Shown in pieces: positions 1 to 6,134 of a DNA stretch of 8,040 nucleotides. Numbering within the stretch: the stretch's first letter is position 1; every line of letters starts with the position of its first letter. This stretch comes from Candidatus Bathyarchaeota archaeon (GTDB lineage Archaea; Thermoproteota; Bathyarchaeia; RBG-16-48-13; GCA-020345945): NCBI GenBank assembly GCA_020345945.1, contig CP070773.1:83328-91367 (forward strand), written 5' to 3'. A model generated the notes under the pieces. It ran no database searches and was not told the DNA's origin. It worked only from the letters and a program-made list of their open reading frames with translations. The translations under genes were made by a program, and so were the position numbers.

Positions 1-597
1 ACCAATATCGCAAATGGGATTGGGCTGGATCACAGAATAGGCCCACATTTTCTTAGGGCCGGGGCAGGTTGGGGAGGATCTTGTTTCCCGAAAGACGTTA
101 AAGCACTTATCGCATTCTCACGGGAGACTGGATATGAACCTGAAATCCTTGACGCCGTAGTAAAGGTCAACCAGAGACAGGCAGAACACATGATTGAAAT
201 TGCCCAGAGAAAAATGGGAACTCTGAAAGGGAAAAAAGTGGCTATCTTGGGACTATCATTCAAACCTGACACCGACGATATGAGAGAAGCGCCTAGTATC
301 AAGATCATAAACAAATTACTCGAAGAAGGCGCTAATGTCTTAGCATACGATCCAAAAGCATCCGATAACGCTAGAAGAATCCTCGGAGAAAGAATCAAGT
401 ATTGCACATCCGCTGAGGAATGTGTCAAAGGAGCAGATTGTTGCCTGCTTATCACAGAATGGGATGCCTTCAGGGAACTGAAGCCTGAATTCTTCAAGAA
501 GAATATGAGAGAACCAATCTTGATAGACGGACGGAGGATATATGACGCAAAGACGTATTCAAGGGAACTGGAGTTCGCTGCGATAGGAATAGGCTAA
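1..597 (+). CDS. UDP-glucose 6-dehydrogenase, C-terminal part (5' end outside window)
   Basis: The enzyme oxidises UDP-glucose to UDP-glucuronate with two NAD+, supplying uronic acids for surface polysaccharide and protein glycosylation in the cytoplasm. The frame is open from base 1, giving 198 residues before TAA, so the N-terminal NAD-binding domain is missing. Visible are the active-site block GWGGSCFPKD (fragment residues 23-32; nucleophile Cys28, then Lys31 and Asp32) and the C-terminal UDP-binding domain, which opens at LGLSFKPDTDDMREAPS (83-99) with the conserved Lys88, Asp92 and Arg95. SCFPKD favours UDP-glucose dehydrogenase over the UDP-ManNAc dehydrogenase (WecC) type, which has a different sequence there; a GDP-mannose dehydrogenase is a less likely alternative. 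The reading frame enters the window upstream, so the internal ATG at 190 is not the start. The next gene is 185 bp away and has its own promoter, so the two are probably not one operon. Confidence 0.93.
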   Translation, partial: TNIANGIGLDHRIGPHFLRAGAGWGGSCFPKDVKALIAFSRETGYEPEILDAVVKVNQRQAEHMIEIAQRKMGTLKGKKVAILGLSFKPDTDDMREAPSIKIINKLLEEGANVLAYDPKASDNARRILGERIKYCTSAEECVKGADCCLLITEWDAFRELKPEFFKKNMREPILIDGRRIYDAKTYSRELEFAAIGIG

Positions 598-723
598 CAA
601 ACAATACCTCTCTCCCGTTCATTGTTTGAAAACTATCTCAGCATCGAAAAAACGCTTGACCCATTCCACTGGAGAGTAGAAGTATGGTCTAAGATCTGGC
701 TAGGGTACCGAAACCCGTCATTC

Positions 724-748
724 GCCTAAAATTTAGGCAAACCTAAAT
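724..748. promoter_or_regulatory. DtxR/MntR-family operator (three alternating TTTAGG half-sites)
   Basis: Bases 731-748 form a perfect inverted repeat, ATTTAGG-CAAA-CCTAAAT. Bases 724-738 form a second perfect one, GCCTAAA-A-TTTAGGC, which shares the middle half-site. The TTTAGG...CCTAAA pattern matches the known DtxR/MntR family binding site. It ends 35 bp before a DtxR-family gene and abuts that gene's TATA-like element, so a bound repressor would block TBP/TFB. Autoregulation of the repressor-feoB operon is inferred. Confidence 0.8.
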
Positions 749-749
749 A

Positions 750-758
750 TTCATATAC
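750..758 (+). promoter_or_regulatory. Probable TATA element of the repressor-feoB operon
   Basis: The AT-rich TTCATATAC lies about 26-30 bp before the ATG at 783. This is the archaeal TATA spacing if the transcript is leaderless, and no SD sequence precedes that ATG. The AAATATT at 745-751 is an alternative box, partly inside the operator. Confidence 0.5.
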
Positions 759-782
759 TACAGTTGTCAAAGAGTATCGCCT

Positions 783-1478
783 ATGATCAGCAGAAGCATG
801 GAAGAGTACCTACGGACGATCTACAGCTTAAATGAGGAAGGAAAGCAGGCTGAGACTACTGAGATAGCATCCCGTCTAGGCATAAAACCCTCAAGCGTTA
901 CTGAGATGCTGAAGAAGCTAGCTGACGAAGGATACGTCAGATACGAAGCATATCGAGGAGCCGAACTCACGACCAAAGGAAGCAAAGCTGCCTCTAAGAT
1001 CGCCCGAAAACATAGACTTCTAGAACGCTTTCTAATCGACATTCTCAAATTAAGAAAGAATAGCATTCATGATCAAGCCTGCGCAATGGAACATACCCTT
1101 TCAGACGAGGCTGAAGAAGCCCTTTGCAGGGTACTGAAACAGCCAGAGCGCTGCCCCGATGATGAGAAGACAATCCCACCATGCGACAAAGACGTTACAA
1201 GCTGCATGGTCTGTGAGGAAGTACCGGCAGCAAGCGAACGAGGAGAAACAATTATCCCTCTAAGCGATCTGACAGAGGGACAGGAAGGATTAGTCACCTT
1301 CATAAGAGGAGGAAGAAGAGCCTGCCAAAGGCTCGCAGACCTCGGTCTTACCAAAGATACTCCAGTCAGAATCGTAAACTCTGCACCTTTCCATGGTCCT
1401 GTAGAGATATCGGTCAGAGGAACGAAGATTGCAGTAGGACGAAGACTTGCGACGAGGATCTTTGTAAGGGTGAGATAG
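783..1478 (+). CDS. DtxR-family iron-dependent repressor with C-terminal FeoA (SH3-like) domain
   Basis: This is a metal-activated transcriptional repressor of 231 residues. The N-terminal winged helix has its helix-turn-helix at about 25-47 (TTEIASRLGIKPSSVTEML), followed by the wing YEAYRGAELTTKG (54-66). The dimerisation and metal domain carries His77, Glu81 and the block CAMEH (Cys100, Glu103, His104). That block aligns with Cys102-Glu105-His106 of DtxR/IdeR, whereas MntR has Glu at the first position; this and the linked feoB point to Fe2+ sensing. A Cys-rich linker (Cys124, 134, 141, 144) leads to a FeoA-like domain at about 158-231 (LSDLTEGQEG... to the C-terminus). The ATG at 783 is probably leaderless; Met6 (798) is the only close alternative. 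No separate feoA gene is visible, so the fused domain may also serve FeoB. TAG at 1476-1478 lies 2 nt before the proposed feoB start, indicating translational coupling. Confidence 0.92.
   Translation: MISRSMEEYLRTIYSLNEEGKQAETTEIASRLGIKPSSVTEMLKKLADEGYVRYEAYRGAELTTKGSKAASKIARKHRLLERFLIDILKLRKNSIHDQACAMEHTLSDEAEEALCRVLKQPERCPDDEKTIPPCDKDVTSCMVCEEVPAASERGETIIPLSDLTEGQEGLVTFIRGGRRACQRLADLGLTKDTPVRIVNSAPFHGPVEISVRGTKIAVGRRLATRIFVRVR
1467..1474 (+). promoter_or_regulatory. SD-like site that sets the feoB start
   Basis: AGGGTGAG sits in the last codons of the repressor gene. Its GGTGA matches part of the archaeal SD consensus (AGGAGGTGATC). Nine nucleotides separate GGGT (ends at 1471) from ATA at 1481, the same spacing as before trxB. 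Only 3 nt would remain before the other nearby ATA (1475), which is too short. Confidence 0.55.
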
Positions 1479-1480
1479 AC

Positions 1481-3418
1481 ATATCTGAGAAACCGAGAAT
1501 CGTCGTCGCTCTGGCTGGAAACGCAAATGTCGGAAAAAGTGTAATCTTCAATGAGCTGACCGGTCTTCACCAACACATAGGGAATTGGCCGGGAAAAACT
1601 GTTGAGCGAGCCGAAGGGAAACTATCATACCGAAACTATACAATAGACATCATAGACCTTCCAGGGATTTATTCACTATCAACATACTCACTTGAAGAGC
1701 GCATCTCACGACAATACATTGCCGTTGAGAAGCCTGACGTCGTCGTGAATGTGGTTGACGCTTGCGCCCTCGAGAGAAACCTGTTCTTCACACTCCAATT
1801 ACTTGAACTAGAGACTCCGCTCGTAATCGCTCTGAACCAGATTGATTCTGCCGAGAAGAAAGGGCTGAGAATAGATCATCGAAGATTAGGAGAATTACTT
1901 CGAGTTCCTATTGTCCCAATGGTAGCAATCAGGGGAGTAGGATTCGCAGATCTTCTAGACAGCATCATCGAAGTCTACGAGAATAAGAAGAATAGACAAA
2001 CGACTTCCCAAAAATACGGCAGAGAGATCGAACAGGCCGTTGCGAGACTTGAAAGAGAGATACAGAAAATAAATTCTAAGTATCCTTCCCGCTGGTTAGC
2101 CATCAAACTTCTCGAAGAAGATGAAGAAGCTAGAAAGATAGTCTACGATGCCAACCAAAATATTCAAACATTATTCGAAGAAGTGGCTCAGGAGATAGAG
2201 AGGATTCATGGCGAAAGCCCCAACACAGTAATGTCGTCGGAAAGATATACAACAGCAAACCGGATAACAACCCAATCTATAGATATAGTTAGACCAGCCA
2301 GAATTGGATTCGCAGATAGACTAGATGAATTACTGACCGACCGAGTTCTAGGATACCCAATAATGGCAGCAACAATCTTGGTCGTATTCTATGGAGTTTT
2401 CACCTTTGGAGATATTGCTTCCGAGTTTCTAATAAGACTCTTCGATATAGTGGAGCTAGCTTTTCTAGGAGCAGTTGGACCTGGTTTAGTATTCGAAATC
2501 TTCTGGGAGGGTTTGATGGAAGGGGTAATCGCTGGCATCACGATAGCACTCCCCTATATCGTTCCATTCTATATTGCCATGGCAGTTCTGGAAGACTCTG
2601 GTTACTTGGCGAGAGTAGCATTCTTGGCAGACGCAGCCATGCATAAAATCGGTCTCCATGGGAAAGCCTTTATCCCAATAATCCTCTGTTATGGATGCAA
2701 TGTTCCCGGATGTCTGGCATGCAGAATCCTAGAAACCGACCGGGACAGGATTCTGGCGGCGTTCGTTGCAACACTTATTCCATGTGCCGCAACCACAGTC
2801 GTTATAATGGGACTAGTAGGAACCCATGTTGGATTAGAGTGGGCCTTGGGAATCTACGCCCTAAACTTAATCATTGTATTCATTCTCGGAAGAGCTGCCT
2901 TTAGGGTGCTTCCCGGCGAACCTTTGGGGCTTATAATGGAGATGCCTCCACTAAGAACTCCGACTCTTGAGGTTACTGTCAAAAAGACTTGGTTCAGGCA
3001 CAAAGACTTTGTCTATAATGCTTTTCCTCTGATAGTCTTGGGGAACCTTGTGATCAAGTTGTTGATGATGACAGGTCTCTTAGGTTCTATCGAATGGCTG
3101 ATGAATCCGATCACAGTCGGATGGCTTGGACTTCCCTCTGAAGTAGGGATTACATTGATCTTTGGAATCCTGAGAAAAGAATTGGCACTAGTTCTCTTAT
3201 CATCAGTTCTAGGAACCCAGAACCTCTCGAACGCCCTGACACCCATACAAATGATCGTCTTTGCCACAGTAACTATGCTCTATATACCTTGCATAGCAAC
3301 AATAGCGGTTCTGGTAAAGGAGTTCGGATATAGATGGGCCTTTGCGATTACTCTGTTCGAGATATTCTTCGCTATAACGGTTGGAGGAGTACTCGCCAGG
3401 ACACTAGTCTTCTTCTAG
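1481..3418 (+). CDS. feoB: Ferrous iron transport protein FeoB (apparent ATA start)
   Basis: FeoB is a membrane Fe2+ importer with a cytoplasmic G-protein domain. Counting from ATA 1481 it has 645 residues, within the usual range. The G domain shows G1 GNANVGKS (13-20), G2 GNWPGKTVE (34-42, Thr40), G3 DLPG (59-62), G4 NQID (119-122) and a G5-like VAIRGVG. A charged helical linker follows, then the polytopic domain from about residue 291. The first gate motif GCNVP (405-409) and the second gate, LRKELALVLL with LYIPCIAT (Cys604), are clear. The frame has no ATG, GTG or TTG between the stop at 1214-1216 and the GTG at 1745, and that GTG lies beyond G1-G3. The best start is ATA, giving (M)SEKPRIVVALAGNANVGKS, a normal FeoB N-terminus. 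Alternatives are an assembly error of an ATG, or a decayed start. The gene is cotranscribed with the repressor. Confidence 0.9.
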   Translation: MSEKPRIVVALAGNANVGKSVIFNELTGLHQHIGNWPGKTVERAEGKLSYRNYTIDIIDLPGIYSLSTYSLEERISRQYIAVEKPDVVVNVVDACALERNLFFTLQLLELETPLVIALNQIDSAEKKGLRIDHRRLGELLRVPIVPMVAIRGVGFADLLDSIIEVYENKKNRQTTSQKYGREIEQAVARLEREIQKINSKYPSRWLAIKLLEEDEEARKIVYDANQNIQTLFEEVAQEIERIHGESPNTVMSSERYTTANRITTQSIDIVRPARIGFADRLDELLTDRVLGYPIMAATILVVFYGVFTFGDIASEFLIRLFDIVELAFLGAVGPGLVFEIFWEGLMEGVIAGITIALPYIVPFYIAMAVLEDSGYLARVAFLADAAMHKIGLHGKAFIPIILCYGCNVPGCLACRILETDRDRILAAFVATLIPCAATTVVIMGLVGTHVGLEWALGIYALNLIIVFILGRAAFRVLPGEPLGLIMEMPPLRTPTLEVTVKKTWFRHKDFVYNAFPLIVLGNLVIKLLMMTGLLGSIEWLMNPITVGWLGLPSEVGITLIFGILRKELALVLLSSVLGTQNLSNALTPIQMIVFATVTMLYIPCIATIAVLVKEFGYRWAFAITLFEIFFAITVGGVLARTLVFF

Positions 3419-3510
3419 AATCTTCAGGGCAAGAGAATCAAGGAACAGCTTTGTCCTAACTCTAGGAACTTGTTTTGAATGTGGAGTAGTTCTTTCATAA
3501 GAGATTTCAG

Positions 3511-3518
3511 GATATAAG
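3511..3518 (+). promoter_or_regulatory. Probable TATA box for the 4Fe-4S protein gene
   Basis: GATATAAG lies about 28-35 bp before the ATG at 3546, predicting transcription start near 3540 and a leader of only a few bases. No strong SD precedes the ATG, which agrees with a near-leaderless transcript. The rest of 3419-3545 holds nothing recognisable. Confidence 0.5.
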
Positions 3519-3545
3519 CCAGGCATAGTTCAATTACACGAAGAG

Positions 3546-4388
3546 ATGAATAAGATGGGCATATTGAATAAGAGAGTGAAAGATCTCATCTATGGGGATG
3601 GGATCGACTTAACGGGAATTGCCTCTGCGGACAGATTCGGAAATGCCCCAGAGGGGTGGAAGCCTACCGACCTTCTTGAGAACGCTGAATCTGTGATATC
3701 TATTGGTTTGAGGATTGGTGAAGGGGTTAGAGAAGCTAACAAATTGGCGTACCGTGGACGAAGACATGGGATATATGTCTACCAAAGATTCGGCTACACG
3801 CTTCTCAATGAAGAGTTGGATAGAACCGCTCATCGTATTGCCAGATTCTTAGAAAATAAAGGACATACAGCGATGCCTATACCTGCTAGTTCCCCTTCTG
3901 ATCCATACGCTCTCAAGGGAGTCTTCTCGAACAGGCACGCAGCCGTAGCGGCAGGTCTTGGCGAATTCGGATGGCAAAGCCTCTTAGTTACTCCCGATAA
4001 TGGTCCAAGACAACGTCTGGCTTCGGTAATAACAGACGCCCAATTAGATGCTGATCCAATGTACAACGGCGAGAAGATATGCAATAAAGAACAATGTAAT
4101 GTATGCGTCTCAGTCTGTCCGATGAACGCGATCAGCAAAGACAAGTCGGTGAAAGTAGACATAGGGGGAAAAACATTCGAGTATGCTTACATAAACAAGG
4201 CGAGGTGCAGGTTCGGCATACATGCCCTCAGCACGAAAACTCTCGGCAGGTTAGATTTCGAGATCCCCTCGAATCCTAGTCCTGAAGACTATCTTGAGAC
4301 TGCTTCGAAGGAGAGCCCTTGGCAGAAGATGGAAAGGGTGGGATCGATGTGCGGCAGATGCATAATAAACTGCCCAATCCCAAAATAA
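3546..4388 (+). CDS. 4Fe-4S double-cluster protein, QueG / reductive-dehalogenase-like superfamily
   Basis: A 280-residue soluble protein, probably a cytoplasmic oxidoreductase of unknown substrate. The central block RHAAVAAGLGEFGWQSLLVT (130-149) and GPRQRLASVITDA resemble the region shared by epoxyqueuosine reductase (QueG) and reductive dehalogenases, families that pair cobalamin with two 4Fe-4S clusters. The ferredoxin-like part has Cys179-x4-Cys184-x2-Cys187-x3-Cys191-Pro, then a lone Cys221 and C-terminal Cys269-x2-Cys272-x3-Cys276-Pro. That makes eight cysteines, enough for two clusters with swapped ligands. The segment before the AGLG block does not show the VDT/S-P-x-x-ER type sequence expected around the QueG catalytic Asp, so true QueG activity is doubtful. 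There is no signal peptide or membrane helix. ATG 3546 is chosen from the TATA spacing; Met4 (3555) is possible. It is downstream of feoB but has its own promoter. Confidence 0.75.
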   Translation: MNKMGILNKRVKDLIYGDGIDLTGIASADRFGNAPEGWKPTDLLENAESVISIGLRIGEGVREANKLAYRGRRHGIYVYQRFGYTLLNEELDRTAHRIARFLENKGHTAMPIPASSPSDPYALKGVFSNRHAAVAAGLGEFGWQSLLVTPDNGPRQRLASVITDAQLDADPMYNGEKICNKEQCNVCVSVCPMNAISKDKSVKVDIGGKTFEYAYINKARCRFGIHALSTKTLGRLDFEIPSNPSPEDYLETASKESPWQKMERVGSMCGRCIINCPIPK

Positions 4389-4440
4389 CCAAAAATTTTC
4401 TACGAGATAAAGAACCTCCATCTTCAAAATCCTTTGAGAC

Positions 4441-4450
4441 GTATAAATAG
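4441..4450. promoter_or_regulatory. TATA-like element between convergent genes
   Basis: GTATAAATAG stands in the 113-bp gap (4389-4501) between the convergent 4Fe-4S and DUF202-like genes. Read on +, it would start a transcript near 4470 running antisense to the DUF202-like gene. Read on -, it would run antisense to the end of the 4Fe-4S gene. Neither direction has a convincing gene. The rest of the gap shows no clear hairpin or long poly-T terminator. Confidence 0.25.
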
Positions 4451-4501
4451 TCTAAACGAGATGGACTCAACAGAATCTATCTTTCACTGAAAACTTACTT
4501 C

Positions 4502-4891
4502 TCAGATAATGAAGTCGCCTAGAAGGGCATAGACAGCTTCGGAACTTCTGATAAGCTCGGATTCTCTTTCTCTCAACAATTTCTTCTTCCTTCGTATCTC
4601 CAACAATTGAGATCGAGAAGAAAGACTTATCACAATACCGATCATTGTTAGGCCAACAAAAAAAATTACAGCAAATATATCGAAGAAGAAGGACCCAATC
4701 GGGAAATAGGGGGAGAGGTATGCAACAACGGCACCTCCAGGAGGTCCAAGAAAAGCGAGTGCCAAGCCTGTTCTGAATTCGGCTAGTTCCGTTCTCTCTT
4801 CTGCCAGATAATTCCTTTCCAAGGCTAGCATAGTTCGTAATCTAGCTAACAGGTCTATCTCATCAATCTCCAAACTCGAGTCCTTTACCAT
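4502..4891 (-). CDS. Small membrane protein, DUF202-like
   Basis: A 129-residue protein of unknown function. A charged N-terminal helix holds the repeated-looking block ALERNYLAEERTELAEFRTG (23-42), which resembles the DUF202 signature (ER-x-FLAW-x-RTGLAL). Two probable membrane helices follow at about 42-60 and 67-91, with a Gly/Pro-rich turn at 49-53. The tail (92-118) is strongly charged and helical, likely a cytoplasmic amphipathic or coiled segment. An in-frame TGA lies directly upstream of ATG 4891, fixing the earliest start; a weak SD (GGGGT, 9 nt away) supports it. It is last in an operon, 21 nt after the zinc-ribbon gene. Assignment to DUF202 is from sequence resemblance only, and the family has no established biochemical role that I would claim here. 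Confidence 0.65.
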   Translation of the reverse strand: MVKDSSLEIDEIDLLARLRTMLALERNYLAEERTELAEFRTGLALAFLGPPGGAVVAYLSPYFPIGSFFFDIFAVIFFVGLTMIGIVISLSSRSQLLEIRRKKKLLRERESELIRSSEAVYALLGDFII

Positions 4892-4912
4892 TCAGGAGAA
4901 ACCCCATTATAC

Positions 4913-5083
4913 TTACTCTTTCTCAGACTTTTTTGAAGATTTTACTTCACCGTCGTCTATCTCTACTTCCATCTTTGTGCCGCACCTTCGACAAACTACT
5001 CCTCCTTTATAGTTCCAGTGCTTGTGGTCACTTAGATGGATGACTCTTCTACAATTTTCATCCAGACAGAATACATGAACCAT
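4913..5083 (-). CDS. Small zinc-ribbon protein (56 residues)
   Basis: A tiny soluble protein with Cys6-x4-Cys11 and Cys31-x2-Cys34, a four-cysteine zinc-ribbon arrangement separated by a His-rich middle (HLSDHKHW, 16-23). The tail is highly charged (SSKKSEKE). ATG 5083 is preferred: a strong SD (GGAGGG) lies 8 nt upstream inside the end of trxB, and this start leaves a 4-nt gap after the trxB stop. A longer version from ATG 5113 would overlap trxB by 26 bp and would place its start upstream of that SD. Function is unknown. Possible roles are a metal-binding adaptor or a thiol substrate of the neighbouring thioredoxin reductase; both are guesses from gene order. Confidence 0.7.
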   Translation of the reverse strand: MVHVFCLDENCRRVIHLSDHKHWNYKGGVVCRRCGTKMEVEIDDGEVKSSKKSEKE

Positions 5084-5087
5084 TTTG

Positions 5088-5996
5088 TCATCCCTCCAAG
5101 TATTTTTGCGCATCTAACGCAGCCTTGCAACCAGCCCCCGCAGCAGTAATAGCCTGACGATAACGATAATCCTCAGCATCACCCGCTACAAAAACCCCTC
5201 CTACACTAGTCTTTGTAGTATCTTCTGTAGAAACATAACCTCTCTCATCCATCTCCACCTGATCTTTGAAGATCTCCGTGTTTGGTTTATGACCGATTGC
5301 TATGAAGACAGCATCACAAACAATCTGCATTTCTTTGTTTGATGGGGACTTCCTGAAAAGTACTCCTTCGACCTTATCCTTCCCTAAGATTTCTTGGACT
5401 ATACTGTTCCAGATGAACTTAATCTTTGGATTCTCAAAAGCACGTTCTTGTAGAATTCTTGAAGCCCTAAGTTTATCCCTTCTGTGGACTACTATGACCT
5501 CGCGAGCAAACTTGGATAGGGCAAGAGCTTCTTCCATGGCAGAGTCCCCTCCACCCACAACAACCACCTTCTTATCTTTGAAGAAGGCTGCATCACACGT
5601 AGCACATACAGAGACACCTCTACCTCTTAATCGCGTTTCACTTTCTAGGCCCAACCATCTCGCGGAAGCTCCTGTAGCTATAATTACGGTTCTTCCCTCG
5701 TACACTTTGTCTCCTACCATCACCTTGAAAGGCTTTGACGAAAAATCTACTGATGCGGCGTCTTCAAAAATCATCTTGGCGCCAAAGCTTTCCGCTTGTT
5801 TCCACATATTATCAATGAGATCAGGACCCACAATTCCCTCTTTGAACCCTGGAAAGTTCTCCACTTCCGTTGTAAGCATCAACTGACCTCCCCACATGGC
5901 TCCGGCCACAACGAGAGTTTTCAACCTTGCCCTGCTAGTGTAGACAGCAGCCGTCAGTCCTGCAGGTCCAGAGCCTATGATTAATACATCATACAG
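5088..5996 (-). CDS. trxB: Thioredoxin reductase (apparent CTG start)
   Basis: An FAD-dependent NAD(P)H:disulfide oxidoreductase that reduces thioredoxin-like partners in the cytoplasm. From CTG 5996 it has 302 residues, normal for the low-Mr family. Visible are the FAD Rossmann motif GSGPAG (8-13), the redox pair VCATCD (Cys131, Cys134), the second Rossmann motif GGGDSAMEEA (148-157), HRRDKLRAS (171-179), whose two Arg are typical of NADPH-using members, and the C-terminal FAD block VFVAGDAEDYRYRQAITAAG. An in-frame TGA lies only six codons before the CTG, and no ATG, GTG or TTG occurs until after the FAD motif; the TTG at 5924 would delete it. (M)YDVLIIGSGPAGLTAA is the standard N-terminus, so CTG occupies the Met position. 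First gene of the operon; no thioredoxin gene is visible in the window. Confidence 0.92.
   Translation of the reverse strand: MYDVLIIGSGPAGLTAAVYTSRARLKTLVVAGAMWGGQLMLTTEVENFPGFKEGIVGPDLIDNMWKQAESFGAKMIFEDAASVDFSSKPFKVMVGDKVYEGRTVIIATGASARWLGLESETRLRGRGVSVCATCDAAFFKDKKVVVVGGGDSAMEEALALSKFAREVIVVHRRDKLRASRILQERAFENPKIKFIWNSIVQEILGKDKVEGVLFRKSPSNKEMQIVCDAVFIAIGHKPNTEIFKDQVEMDERGYVSTEDTTKTSVGGVFVAGDAEDYRYRQAITAAGAGCKAALDAQKYLEG
5092..5097 (-). promoter_or_regulatory. SD site deciding the zinc-ribbon start
   Basis: On the minus strand GGAGGG is followed by 8 nt and ATG (5083-5081). It sits just before the trxB stop (5090-5088), so the two genes are translationally coupled. Confidence 0.7.
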
Positions 5997-6005
5997 TTCT
6001 TCTCT

Positions 6006-6011
6006 ACCTCC
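6006..6011 (-). promoter_or_regulatory. Strong SD site preceding the trxB CTG start
   Basis: On the minus strand a perfect GGAGGT is followed by 9 nt and CTG (5996-5994). The site lies between the in-frame stop (6017-6015) and the CTG, so it can only serve a start in this short interval. Confidence 0.8.
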
Positions 6012-6057
6012 CTCTCAAGCTTCTCTAACATTACTATTGGCTTCTCAGTGTCGATCG

Positions 6058-6066
6058 AATATTTTA
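6058..6066 (-). promoter_or_regulatory. Possible TATA box for the trxB operon
   Basis: Minus-strand TAAAATATT lies about 65 bp before the CTG, predicting a start near 6035 and a leader of about 40 nt that includes the SD. The match is weak because the whole divergent region is AT-rich. Confidence 0.3.
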
Positions 6067-6081
6067 CGGACAAACTATTTT

Positions 6082-6090
6082 TTGTATATT
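6082..6090 (+). promoter_or_regulatory. Probable TATA box for the ROK kinase gene
   Basis: TTGTATATT follows a T-run and lies about 45-53 bp before ATG 6135. The predicted transcription start is near 6113, leaving a leader of about 20 nt with a weak GGGG (6123-6126) as SD. Confidence 0.4.
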
Positions 6091-6134
6091 GGAAAAGTAA
6101 ATACAGTTTGTGAGTATATCACGGGGAACATCGA

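Noticed and set aside
1217..1478. A -1 ribosomal frameshift joining the repressor and FeoB into one protein (the feoB frame is open through the FeoA domain)
   Set aside because: I see no good slippery heptamer in the last repressor codons, and the overlapping feoB-frame translation shows no FeoB-like sequence. An SD with reinitiation 2 nt after the stop is simpler.
1073..1576. Minus-strand 167-codon frame across the repressor-feoB junction
   Set aside because: It is antisense to conserved FeoA and G-domain coding sequence and has no motif of its own.
1745..3418. FeoB starting at GTG 1745
   Set aside because: That start would remove G1, G2 and G3, although all three are intact in frame just upstream.
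4276..4470. Minus-strand 64-codon frame with a twin-arginine-like stretch (SRRKFLVILGLGSLLC)
   Set aside because: It begins at TTG without an SD at usable spacing, half of it is antisense to the conserved C-terminal cysteines of the 4Fe-4S protein, and only about 30 residues follow the signal-like segment. The Tat resemblance is probably chance.
4913..5113. A longer zinc-ribbon protein from ATG 5113
   Set aside because: The strong SD lies downstream of that ATG and fits ATG 5083; the extra residues would be encoded over the trxB end and add no recognisable motif.
5302..5886. Plus-strand 194-codon frame inside trxB
   Set aside because: It is antisense to a well-conserved enzyme, Ser/Leu-rich, with no SD, promoter or recognisable domain.
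5088..5924. TrxB starting at TTG 5924
   Set aside because: It would remove the conserved FAD motif GSGPAG, which is intact in frame upstream and follows a strong SD.
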